Part shown: piece after piece, positions 16,598 through 24,840 of the stretch
How the letters are laid out: every line of letters begins with the position of its first letter
Numbering within the stretch: position 1 is the first letter of the stretch
Assembly (NCBI GenBank): GCA_904419075.1
Contig: CAJFQM010000007.1
Span: 1-64,000, forward strand
Reading direction: 5' to 3'
From: an uncultured Clostridia bacterium
Lineage (GTDB): Bacteria; Bacillota; Clostridia; Christensenellales; Borkfalkiaceae
Length of the DNA stretch: 64,000 nucleotides
Made by a program: the position numbers and the translations under genes
The notes under the pieces: model-generated
Told to the model about the DNA's origin: nothing
Databases searched by the model: none
What the model saw: the letters and a program-made list of their open reading frames with translations, nothing else

Positions 16598-18679
16598 TTA
16601 TTTTACACTGAATAAAATATCGGTATAAGTCGGGAAGGGCCAGCGGTCTTTGGCGCAGAGTTTCTCCATTTTGTCGGCATATCCGCGAATCGCTTCCATA
16701 TCGGGTACGACGACGTGTGCCATTCTCTGCGAGCCCTCTTTTTCGCCTTCGGGCATATCCGCCAAGTCCGCCTCCAACTTATTCACGCCGTCCAGCATCT
16801 TCTCGTTTGCCGTGGCCAAGGTCTTGATGAGAGAAATTTCAGCCGTGCAGGGCAGGGAATCGAACAGTGCCTTTTTGGAGCTCAAAGATTCGCACAGCTC
16901 TTTGATATAAGCGGACACGGCGGGATAAATCTGTCCTCTTGCCATGTCGATCATCGTCAAAGCCTCTATCCGAATGGTCTTGATATAGTTTTCGAGCTGG
17001 ATATTCGCCCGCGCGATCGCTTCCGATTTCGTATACACGCCCTGTCTTACAAAGACTTCGATGTTTTCGTTCTTGAAAAATTCGGGCACGGCGTCCGCGG
17101 TATTTTTGTTGTTGAGCAGTCCCCTGCGCTCCGCTTCCGGTTCCCATTCGGGACCGTAACCGTTATAATTGAAGATGACGCGGTAATGCGCTTTCAGCAA
17201 TTTTTCGGTATAGGCCTTACAGTCCTTGAGAAAATTATTGGAGTTTTCCAGTTTCTCGGCCGCCTGTGTAAAGCTCTCCGCGACAATGGTATTGAGGACG
17301 ATGTTGGGATCTGCGACGGAGGCGGAAGAACCCAGCATGCGGAATTCAAACTTATTTCCCGTAAACGCAAACGGAGAAGTGCGATTTCTGTCCGTGGAAT
17401 CGATGGGGAAGATAGGCGATTCGGGAACGCCGATCGAGCCTTTGACGGGCGCGCAGGGAACGTAATCCTTGCCGTTCACGATGCTGTCCACCAAAGCGCC
17501 GAGCTGATCTCCGAGATACACGGAAATGATCGCGGGCGGAGCTTCGTCCGCTCCCAAACGATGGTCGTTGCCCGCAGAGGCGATACACGCGCGCAGGATC
17601 CCCTGATAGTTATCGACCGCCGCGATGACGCAGGCGAGAACCAGCATGAACAGCGTGTTCCCCTCGGGATGATCGCCGGGGTCTAAAAGATTGAGTCCCG
17701 ATTCCGTGGAAAGCGACCAGTTGTTGTGTTTTCCCGAACCGTTGATTCCCTCGAAGGGTTTCTCGTGCAAAAGGCAGGCCATGCCGTGCTTCTGCGCGAC
17801 CTTCTTCATGAGTTCCATCGTCAGCTGATTATTGTCCACGGAAACATTCGTGGTATTGAAGATGGGCGCAAGCTCGTGCTGGGCGGGCGCGACTTCGTTA
17901 TGTTCGGTTTTTGCGAGAATGCCGTAAGACCACAGCGTTTTGTCGAGGTCGTGCATGAACTCGGAAATGCGGGGTTTGAGGACGCCGAAATAGTGATCTT
18001 CGAGCTCCTGTCCCCTCGGCGCGGGCGCGCCGAACAGCGTTCTGCCCGTCAGAACGAGATCTTCTCTCTTTTCATACACTTCCTTGTCGATAAGGAAATA
18101 TTCCTGTTCGGGGCCGACCGTCGTGGAGACCTTTTTGCAGTCGATTCCGAACAGTTTCAAAATGCGTTTGCTCGCGCGGTCGAGCGCGGTCATGGATTTG
18201 AGCAGAGGCGCCTTTTTGTCGAGCGTTTCTCCCGTATAGGAAACAAAGACGGTGGGGATATAGAGCGTTCCCTCTTTGACGAACGCGGGCGAAGTGGGAT
18301 CCCAGGCGGTATAGCCGCGGGCGGCGCAGGTAGCTCTCGAACCGCCCGAAGGGAAAGACGAAGCGTCGGGTTCTCCGACGATCAGGGATTTCCCCGTGAG
18401 CTGCATGATGACGCCGTCGCCGCCACAGGGTTCTATAAAGCTGTCGTGCTTTTCCGCTGTTAGATTGGTGAGGGGCTGGAACCAATGGGTGTAGTGCGTG
18501 GCGCCCTTGGAAACCGCCCAATCCTTCATGGCGTTTGCCACCGTATCCGCGATAGACATATCGATAGGCTCGCCCGCGTCTATCGTTTTTCTGAGAGATC
18601 TGTAAACTTCCTTGGGAAGAGAACTTCTCATTACGACATCGTTAAAGACATTTTCTCCGAAAATCTCCGGAATATTCAT
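16598..18679 (-). CDS. glnN: Glutamine synthetase type III
   Basis: ATP-dependent ammonia assimilation: glutamate + NH3 to glutamine. 693 residues, the length of GSIII rather than GSI (about 450). N-terminal FGENVF...RSSLPKEVY is a GSIII mark. Catalytic-domain stretches include VGPEQEYFLID, KTEHNEVAPAQHELAP, GINGSGKHNNWS and DRNRTSPFAFTGNKFEFR. A perfect promoter lies upstream. No PII or ammonium transporter gene is adjacent. Confidence 0.97.
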   Translation of the reverse strand: MNIPEIFGENVFNDVVMRSSLPKEVYRSLRKTIDAGEPIDMSIADTVANAMKDWAVSKGATHYTHWFQPLTNLTAEKHDSFIEPCGGDGVIMQLTGKSLIVGEPDASSFPSGGSRATCAARGYTAWDPTSPAFVKEGTLYIPTVFVSYTGETLDKKAPLLKSMTALDRASKRILKLFGIDCKKVSTTVGPEQEYFLIDKEVYEKREDLVLTGRTLFGAPAPRGQELEDHYFGVLKPRISEFMHDLDKTLWSYGILAKTEHNEVAPAQHELAPIFNTTNVSVDNNQLTMELMKKVAQKHGMACLLHEKPFEGINGSGKHNNWSLSTESGLNLLDPGDHPEGNTLFMLVLACVIAAVDNYQGILRACIASAGNDHRLGADEAPPAIISVYLGDQLGALVDSIVNGKDYVPCAPVKGSIGVPESPIFPIDSTDRNRTSPFAFTGNKFEFRMLGSSASVADPNIVLNTIVAESFTQAAEKLENSNNFLKDCKAYTEKLLKAHYRVIFNYNGYGPEWEPEAERRGLLNNKNTADAVPEFFKNENIEVFVRQGVYTKSEAIARANIQLENYIKTIRIEALTMIDMARGQIYPAVSAYIKELCESLSSKKALFDSLPCTAEISLIKTLATANEKMLDGVNKLEADLADMPEGEKEGSQRMAHVVVPDMEAIRGYADKMEKLCAKDRWPFPTYTDILFSVK

Positions 18680-18726
18680 AGTATGTATTGACTCCTTCGC
18701 CGCAGCGCTTTATAATATCACAGAAA

Positions 18727-18755
18727 ATTATAGGAAAACTCTCTGAAAAAGTCAA
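18727..18755 (-). promoter_or_regulatory. glnN promoter
   Basis: Minus strand: -35 TTGACT (18750-18755), 17-base spacer, perfect -10 TATAAT (18727-18732). The ATG at 18679 has GAAGGAG upstream. Between here and 18995 lies about 240 bases of T-rich DNA on the plus strand with no gene seen; no clear operator was recognised. Confidence 0.75.
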
Positions 18756-18995
18756 CCGAATTTCCCCTGCCTTTTGACAAAAACCGCTAAAAACCGTACA
18801 GACGGCAAATAACTTCTGAAAAATTTGTTTTTTTCGCGTTTTGGTTTGGAAAACAAAGTCAAATGCGGGAAAGATTCCGCCCTTTTCGCCTTTTCTACTT
18901 CTTTTTTCTCCGCTTTTCACGTTTCATAAAGAAAAAACAAATCTTCCTCGCTTTCATCTAAACGGAACAAAAGAAAAAATGTTTCCCTTTTTTTT

Positions 18996-20156
18996 TCAGG
19001 AAAAATCTTCTTCTCTTTCCTCGGGCCGCCGTCCGAAATAGGTATACAGCCCGCAGACGAGATTGGCGTTAAAAAGTTTCTTTTTCCTGTCCGAACGTTT
19101 TCCGAAATATCTTTCAAACTCGGGAAAGGAGGTGAGGATATAAGCGCTCCAATCGGGGAGAGCACGGAACATTTTTCCGAAATCCCGACAGAGCGTTTTC
19201 ACTTCCTCGACGTCCGACAATCTTTCCCCGTAAGGCGGATTGCATATCATAACGCCGCAGGGAACAGAGCTTTGAAACCGCCGCATATCCGCGACGGAAA
19301 AATCCACGGCATGTCCGACGCCGGCGCGGCGGGCGTGAAATTTTGCGATGGAAATCGCCTCGGAGGAAATATCCGCCCCGCGAATACACACCCGCCTGCC
19401 GCGCAATTCCTTGTCCTTCGCTTCTTCCCTGGCCCGTTCAAAAATTCCGTCCGGCGCACATTCCCAATGTCTGAAATCAAAATCGCGTTCCGCACCGGGC
19501 GCAATCCGAAGCGCCTTCATCGCCGCTTCGATCGGCAGCGTCCCGCTCCCGCAGAACACGTCCGCAAACGGTTTTTCGCTATCCGTTTCGGGACGATAAA
19601 AAGACAAATCGATGATCGCCGCCGCCAAGGTCTCTTTCAACGGCGCGGTATAAGCCAAGGAACGGTATCCGCGTTTATGAAGTCCGTCGCCCGAAGTATC
19701 CAAAGTAACCGTGACGCGGTCTTTATAAATAGAGAATCCGACGACGGAACGGGCGCCCGTCTCGCTCAAAGTCTTTCTGCCCGAACGCTTTTTATCCGCC
19801 AAACGGCGGACGATGGCCTTTTTGGCGACGCCGCCCGCGGCTTTGATCGCGGCGAGACGGCTTGAAACGCTCTTTCCGTCCATGAGGATTTTGGAATCCG
19901 GCGCCAGCCATTCCTCCCAAGGGACGGAATAGAAATTATCGTACAGCTCGTCAAAGGTCTCTGCGGGAAATTCTTTCAGCTTGATAAGGACGCGCTCCCC
20001 GCTTCTCAGAAAGACGTTGAGCCTCGCCACGTCCGCCCAGTCCCCTGCGAGTTCTATTCTGCCGTTTTCGGCGGGCGCCTTGCCGTATCCGAGGGAAAGG
20101 AGCTGTTTTTTTACCACTCCTTCCAAGCCCGCCGCGACGGGAATCAATAACTGCAT
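18996..20156 (-). CDS. THUMP-domain class I SAM RNA methyltransferase, RlmL N-terminal type
   Basis: 386 residues. The N-terminal ferredoxin/THUMP region (1-160) is followed by a Rossmann methyltransferase with the ADVFCGSGTLPIEAA SAM loop and catalytic NPPYGERL near 310. This is the YpsC/RlmL-N family that methylates N2 of a guanosine in 23S rRNA; the exact site is inferred by family. Its start lies 15 bases after the end of the upstream DUF697-like gene, so the two are likely cotranscribed. Confidence 0.92.
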   Translation of the reverse strand: MQLLIPVAAGLEGVVKKQLLSLGYGKAPAENGRIELAGDWADVARLNVFLRSGERVLIKLKEFPAETFDELYDNFYSVPWEEWLAPDSKILMDGKSVSSRLAAIKAAGGVAKKAIVRRLADKKRSGRKTLSETGARSVVGFSIYKDRVTVTLDTSGDGLHKRGYRSLAYTAPLKETLAAAIIDLSFYRPETDSEKPFADVFCGSGTLPIEAAMKALRIAPGAERDFDFRHWECAPDGIFERAREEAKDKELRGRRVCIRGADISSEAISIAKFHARRAGVGHAVDFSVADMRRFQSSVPCGVMICNPPYGERLSDVEEVKTLCRDFGKMFRALPDWSAYILTSFPEFERYFGKRSDRKKKLFNANLVCGLYTYFGRRPEEREEDFS

Positions 20157-20171
20157 ATCCGAAAGCTCCTT

Positions 20172-21239
20172 TTATTCCGCCGCGACCTTCTCGTCGTTTT
20201 CCCTCTGGATTTTTTTCGCCCATGCGGACGCGATTTTCACTTCGTCGTCGCCCACGTCCACCGCGTCTTTCATGTCGATGTCCAATTTTTCCTGTTTCTT
20301 GTAATCGGAGCAGAGATATTTTTTCGTCTTATAGCCGACGAGAACGGTCAAAAACGCGCTGACGGTCCCCTGCACGGCGCTGTCCACGATCGTGTCGAGA
20401 AAGGGAATCTTGCGCGCGATTCCCGTAAAAAATTTCCCGAATACGTTGAACCAGTTGACGTTCTGCATGCCGTAGGCAATGAGGGAATTGCGGAGAACGG
20501 CGGTATAAATCTTAAACAGCTTGGCGAACGAAGGACGATAACCGTACACGCCGACAATCTGCTTGACCAAAGAAAGATTGACGAGCAGCACGGAAAGCGC
20601 GTCTATTTTGTCGTTTTGAGAAATGGACGTCGTGAGAAACGCTCTTCCGGCGCTCTTCCAGATCAACGAATTGGCGCAGGAAGCCACGTCCGTGGCATAA
20701 ATCTGTTTGAGCGTCGCTTTCAGCGTGACTTTATCCCCGCTTTCCACGGCGGCAGTCAGCTTATCGGTATTTTCGGAAGAAATATATCGAAACTTCGCAT
20801 TTCTCGGCGAAGTGTTGTACTCGACGAGTGCGCGGGAAATATCTTTCATGGCGCGGTAATTTCTGCGTTTCGCCGCATCGCATTTATCGGAAGTGACGTC
20901 CGTGATAAAAAATCTCGCGCCGAGGACCTTGACCAGCGGCCGCACGACGAAAAAGGCGATCAGAATCGCCGTGAGCGCTACCATGGTATATCCGAACCAC
21001 CGATTGATATTAAAACAGAGAGTAAGGATGTCGGACAGAGCCCCCGCCACCAGAATGACGATGATGACGGCGGCTACGATCAGGAGCATAAAATATTTCT
21101 TTTCGTTGCTCTGTTTGAACGCGTCGGACATGGAGTCGGCGAATCCCGCCGCATCCTCCTGCGTCGCCTTTGCGTAGCGCCCGGCTTTCGGCTCGGCGAC
21201 GAGTTCCGTGCTCTCTTTATCCCGTTTTTTTCTTTTCAT
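20172..21239 (-). CDS. YcjF/DUF697-like membrane protein
   Basis: 355 residues. A charged N-terminus (1-45) precedes two close membrane helices (about 50-70 and 80-100). A helical cytosolic part ends in VDSAVQGTVSAFLTVLVGYKTKKYL, which matches the conserved end of YcjF/DUF697 proteins. Such proteins often accompany GTPases; none is adjacent here, but a second membrane protein is transcribed divergently. Function unknown. The ATG follows GAGGA and has its own promoter. Confidence 0.75.
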   Translation of the reverse strand: MKRKKRDKESTELVAEPKAGRYAKATQEDAAGFADSMSDAFKQSNEKKYFMLLIVAAVIIVILVAGALSDILTLCFNINRWFGYTMVALTAILIAFFVVRPLVKVLGARFFITDVTSDKCDAAKRRNYRAMKDISRALVEYNTSPRNAKFRYISSENTDKLTAAVESGDKVTLKATLKQIYATDVASCANSLIWKSAGRAFLTTSISQNDKIDALSVLLVNLSLVKQIVGVYGYRPSFAKLFKIYTAVLRNSLIAYGMQNVNWFNVFGKFFTGIARKIPFLDTIVDSAVQGTVSAFLTVLVGYKTKKYLCSDYKKQEKLDIDMKDAVDVGDDEVKIASAWAKKIQRENDEKVAAE

Positions 21240-21272
21240 AAGTTTTCCTCATTTGCCGTTTCGCTTGTTACC

Positions 21273-21301
21273 ATTGTACCATAGGCGCGGCAAAAAATCA
21301 A
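21273..21301 (-). promoter_or_regulatory. Promoter of the YcjF-like / RlmL-type unit
   Basis: Minus strand: -35 TTGATT (21296-21301), 17-base spacer, -10 TACAAT preceded by TGG as an extended element (21273-21278). Confidence 0.65.
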
Positions 21302-21383
21302 GCGCCCGAAGCTCTTCCTGCCCAAATCGGGCTTTTTGAAAGGATTTTTGACAAAAAAGAAAATATTTCCTGCTCTATTCGGT

Positions 21384-21411
21384 TTGATTTTCCGCCGTTT
21401 TGGTGTATAAT
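21384..21411 (+). promoter_or_regulatory. Promoter of the Lys/Glu-rich membrane protein
   Basis: -35 TTGATT (21384-21389), 16-base spacer, -10 TATAAT (21406-21411). It lies about 80 bases from the oppositely oriented YcjF-like promoter. Confidence 0.6.
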
Positions 21412-21468
21412 GAAAAGAAAGGAAAGGCGATCTTTTACAAATCCATACGCCTTTCGGGAGTTGCCGTT

Positions 21469-22629
21469 TTGCTGGATTACACGAAAATGGCGATCAAGCA
21501 GACCATAACCGACCTGAAAAGGACGGATTATATCCGCAACGTCGCCACACAAGTCATTTACATAATTTACTTAATTTATACTCTGATAGCGGGCGCGGGG
21601 TATCTCGCGGCCAATATCGTGCTTTTGGTCCTGTCCGTGTCGTATACGGTGTTTTTTCTGACGATGACCTCCTGCGGGAAAACCCCGGAAGGAAAAAACG
21701 TAAAAAACGCGGGCACGAAAATTTATGTATGGGCGAAACGTCTCATCAAATTATTCACTTTGGGCCTTACGATTTACGGCATCTGCACCGCGGTGGAAAA
21801 AGTCACGCCTCTTTCCGTCATACTCGCGGCGCTGATGATCGTCGGCTGGATATTGCAGATCGTTTTTGAAGTTCTCATCAAAATCCTGACAAACCGCGTC
21901 AACTTTATTTTGGAAGGGCTCGAAGCGGATCTCGACAACATGTTGAAGCCCGTCCGTTCCGTGGGGAATTTCTTCAAAAAAGTGACGGGAAAAGAAGTCG
22001 CCCCTCCCAAGGAACCCACAAAAAATCAGTTGAAACTGAAAGCGAAAGTAGAGGCTTTCCGCGCCGAACAAAAGCGCAAAAAGGAAGAAGAACGACTCCG
22101 CAGGGAAGCTCAAAAGAGCGCTGAAAAAGCGCTTGAAAAAGAACGCCGCCGCGAGCAGAAACAGTCCATTCGCATCGAGAATCAATTGCTCCGCGCCGCG
22201 CGGAAAAAGCAGTCGGCCGAAAATTCCGAAACGGATGACGCTTCCGAAATTTTGCAGCTTCCTCAAAGTTCCGAAACTGCCCCGCCCGCAGATTCCGAAA
22301 TCGCGGCTTCGGAAGGCGCGGAAAAAAAGAGTTCCATCTTTTCCCGCTTCCGCCGCGTTTTTAAGCGCGCGGAACCGCCCGCGCTTTCCGAAGAGGACTC
22401 TCGGGCGCTTTACGATGGCGCGGAAGAGCCGGAGACGGAAGACGCCTCGGACGCGGAAGAAGAATTTTTCGACGAAGAACAGACCCTGTATCTCGAAAGC
22501 GAGGAGGAAAAACAGCTTCGGGAAGAAGCGGAACAATCTTCCCCTTCGTCTCCTTCCGAGGAAAAAGAGGAAAAGCCGCAGGGCAGAATCAAGAAATTTT
22601 TCGGTTCCGTATTCCATAAACGCAAATAA
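21469..22629 (+). CDS. Membrane protein with long charged coiled-coil/acidic cytosolic tail
   Basis: About 386 residues from a TTG at 21469 that has GGGAG 8 bases upstream; the ATG at 21487 is the alternative. The in-frame GTG at 21400 lies inside the promoter and is not used. Two pairs of hydrophobic helices lie in the first 130 residues. The rest is a Lys/Glu/Arg-rich predicted coiled coil, then a Ser/Glu/Asp-rich disordered tail ending in basic KKFFGSVFHKRK. No family recognised. It is divergent from the YcjF-like gene, and a joint role in membrane organisation is speculation. Confidence 0.75.
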   Translation: MLDYTKMAIKQTITDLKRTDYIRNVATQVIYIIYLIYTLIAGAGYLAANIVLLVLSVSYTVFFLTMTSCGKTPEGKNVKNAGTKIYVWAKRLIKLFTLGLTIYGICTAVEKVTPLSVILAALMIVGWILQIVFEVLIKILTNRVNFILEGLEADLDNMLKPVRSVGNFFKKVTGKEVAPPKEPTKNQLKLKAKVEAFRAEQKRKKEEERLRREAQKSAEKALEKERRREQKQSIRIENQLLRAARKKQSAENSETDDASEILQLPQSSETAPPADSEIAASEGAEKKSSIFSRFRRVFKRAEPPALSEEDSRALYDGAEEPETEDASDAEEEFFDEEQTLYLESEEEKQLREEAEQSSPSSPSEEKEEKPQGRIKKFFGSVFHKRK

Positions 22630-22634
22630 AAAAT

Positions 22635-22668
22635 GCGCCCCGCCGAAATTCGGCGGGGCGCGTTTTGT
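22635..22668. terminator. Bidirectional terminator
   Basis: GC-rich stem GCGCCCCGCCGAA/TTCGGCGGGGCGC (22635-22661). T-rich DNA follows on the plus strand and A-rich DNA precedes, so it can serve the convergent genes on both sides. Confidence 0.8.
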
Positions 22669-22673
22669 TGTTT

Positions 22674-23132
22674 TCAGACGGAGCGCAATATTCCTTCCAA
22701 ACCTCGACGAATGTCCTCATAGGCTTTTTGGAAATCGCGGGTATACCACGGGTCGGAAACGTCCCCGTCCTCTCCTGCAAAAGAAAGCAGTTTTCGGCAT
22801 TTTCCCGCACCCGCCGCGCCTAAAATCCGCTTTGCGCCGCGAAGATTGCTCTCGTCCATACAGACGAAAAAATCATACTTTTCCGCATCGGAAGCCCGAA
22901 GCTGTACGGCCCGCTTTCCCTCGCAGGAAATGCCCAAAGAGCTCAAAAGCGCTTTGACGGGCGGATAGACGGGACTTCCGTTCTCTCCCCAGATTTCTTC
23001 CGCGGACACGGCGGACGAAGCACAGGAAATTTCCCCTTCCCTGCCCGCCTTCTTTACCATATCCCGAAACAGGAACTCCGCCATGGGCGAACGGCAGATA
23101 TTCCCGTGACAAACAAACATGATTTTTACCAT
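22674..23132 (-). CDS. Low-molecular-weight protein-tyrosine/arginine phosphatase
   Basis: 152 residues. The CX5R active site is C8-HGNIC-R14 followed by SPMAE, and the general acid lies in DPWYTRDF near residue 125. This fold covers tyrosine phosphatases and YwlE-type arginine phosphatases; position 13 of the loop does not settle which. It stands alone, with the TIGR04076 gene just upstream. Confidence 0.93.
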   Translation of the reverse strand: MVKIMFVCHGNICRSPMAEFLFRDMVKKAGREGEISCASSAVSAEEIWGENGSPVYPPVKALLSSLGISCEGKRAVQLRASDAEKYDFFVCMDESNLRGAKRILGAAGAGKCRKLLSFAGEDGDVSDPWYTRDFQKAYEDIRRGLEGILRSV

Positions 23133-23175
23133 TTTTTATCACCTTCCGTTCGATTAAGGGCGTTCCGAAACGCCG

Positions 23176-23523
23176 TTAATCGAAAAATTTCCCTTTGAAA
23201 AAGTTTTCGTTACCCGTTTTTTTCGCCGTCAGACGAAACATTACACACCCGTCGGGACATACGATATTTTTGCTGTATTTTCCGTCGCCGCCGATATTCT
23301 CCAAATCCCCGCCGCTCCGTACCGCTTCCATAATCGGAAACAATACCGTCATCACCTTGGAACAAATCCCCTGCCCCTCCGCGTTTACGGGACAGCCGTA
23401 TGTGCATCTATATTTGTCGCCGATTTCCTCTCCGTTTCGGCAATACCGCTCCGTATGCTCCCCGCGGAGAAATCCCGTCACTTCTATTTCAAACTCGTAT
23501 TCCTCGTCATACCACTTTTTCAT
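23176..23523 (-). CDS. TIGR04076 family protein
   Basis: 115 residues with FEIEVTG, a CPVNAEGQGICSK segment, a central LFPIMEAVRSGGDL and VCPDGCVMFRL. Conserved cysteines suggest metal or cluster binding. The family is widespread in Clostridia with unknown role. Its ATG follows the stop of the upstream lipoprotein gene directly (TAA then ATG), with GGAG inside that gene, so the pair is translationally coupled. Confidence 0.85.
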   Translation of the reverse strand: MKKWYDEEYEFEIEVTGFLRGEHTERYCRNGEEIGDKYRCTYGCPVNAEGQGICSKVMTVLFPIMEAVRSGGDLENIGGDGKYSKNIVCPDGCVMFRLTAKKTGNENFFKGKFFD

Positions 23524-24333
23524 TTATAGCTCCTCTGCTTTCGTAATTCTTAAAATATAAGAACTGTCCTCAACAATACGAACCAAATCGGTTACTCCGG
23601 TATAAATATCACAATATTGACCTTGTTGTAAAGTTAACTCTAAAAACCTGTCCTCGCCCGTCCCCGTCTTTTCACTCGGATAATGATCCGAAACCCACTC
23701 ATCTCTCGGAATATTAACATATAATTCCTTATCTCGCCTAATTCTTTCGTCTACCGTTTCAAATCGGTAAGTCCCTGTCTCGGGTGCCGTAAATATAAAC
23801 CATTTTGTTGCTTCTGTAAAAGTCCCGCTGAGACTTGTATGCAAATGCCCAAGCTCTTCTTCTATCAGAACCTCATTGTCCCCGAGTTCTGCCTTTCCGA
23901 AGATTGAAATAGAAATTTCAAATTCGCTGACCGGGTCATATTTTTGGGAATCGACATTTACATCTACGTATAAAGCATGAAATCCGATCTCTGTCGGAAT
24001 AAAAGTACTTCCATAAGATTTTGCTTCGCCCGTACCCGTCAGATTTTCTCCTTTCCAACTCTCCAATTTTATATATTTCTTTCCTTGCTTGAAGCGGTAT
24101 TCGAGCTTCTCCGGCATTTCCCTTCCGTATTCCCATTTGCAGGAGATATTTCCTCCATACGTTTCCGTTTGAGAAACCCATTCCCCTGTCAACGGATTTT
24201 TGACTTCGATATAAATTCTTGGTTTCCCGTCCTTTGTATTCACACATCCGCCAAAAACAAATGTCAGGGACAAGACGCCCGTCAAAATAATGCAGTATAT
24301 TGCTTTCCGAAAATTTTTCCACATATTCTTCAT
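23524..24333 (-). CDS. Putative lipoprotein, unknown function
   Basis: 269 residues. A basic N-terminus and hydrophobic stretch end in FVFGGC at about residue 29, a lipobox. The mature part is beta-rich with repeated Tyr/Trp/Gly patterns, including a TGTYRFET strand like those of bacterial pre-peptidase C-terminal domains. The DNA looks more AT-rich than its neighbours. It is coupled to TIGR04076 downstream and preceded by a second lipoprotein. Confidence 0.75.
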   Translation of the reverse strand: MKNMWKNFRKAIYCIILTGVLSLTFVFGGCVNTKDGKPRIYIEVKNPLTGEWVSQTETYGGNISCKWEYGREMPEKLEYRFKQGKKYIKLESWKGENLTGTGEAKSYGSTFIPTEIGFHALYVDVNVDSQKYDPVSEFEISISIFGKAELGDNEVLIEEELGHLHTSLSGTFTEATKWFIFTAPETGTYRFETVDERIRRDKELYVNIPRDEWVSDHYPSEKTGTGEDRFLELTLQQGQYCDIYTGVTDLVRIVEDSSYILRITKAEEL

Positions 24334-24367
24334 ATCCCCTTAGCAGATAATTTACGATACTTATATC

Positions 24368-24823
24368 TTATACTACCGTTATATATAAATATATACTTCT
24401 AAAATTCCATAAATCCGATGTGGCATCGGCAGAGCAACAAAAAACATATTTCCCTCTGTCTTTCAGTCGGCGTAATGTGCTTTGCTTACCCTCCAAATCC
24501 GTATATAAAAAGTCAGCACTAAATATATTTGCTCCTTCATCTACCGGAGCAAACCACTTATCTCCCCAACGCGGATGGTCGGCCAGCTGATATTCTTTGA
24601 CATAGAACCGATGTTCCTGTCCGTCATATTCTCTGGTCGTGTGCATTTCCTGAATATCGGGGGTGAATATCCATTCGCCGCCGTCGTCCGAAGCGATTTT
24701 GATCGTGACGTCGTATTTTTTATCTTCGTCCTCTGCTTTACAGCCCGAAAACAGGCTCACCGAGCCGAAAAGGCCCAGAAAAACGCCGAGGATTGTGCCG
24801 ATTATCCGCTTTGACGTTTTCAT
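24368..24823 (-). CDS. Putative small lipoprotein, unknown function
   Basis: 151 residues with a signal peptide ending LFSGC at residue 28 (lipobox). The mature part contains GGEWIFTPDIQ and a CCSAD segment; no family recognised. The 3' half is visibly AT-rich. It lies between the ABC exporter (17 bases upstream) and the larger lipoprotein, and is probably transcribed with them. Confidence 0.7.
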   Translation of the reverse strand: MKTSKRIIGTILGVFLGLFGSVSLFSGCKAEDEDKKYDVTIKIASDDGGEWIFTPDIQEMHTTREYDGQEHRFYVKEYQLADHPRWGDKWFAPVDEGANIFSADFLYTDLEGKQSTLRRLKDRGKYVFCCSADATSDLWNFRSIYLYITVV

Positions 24824-24840
24824 AACGTCATCACACCTCC

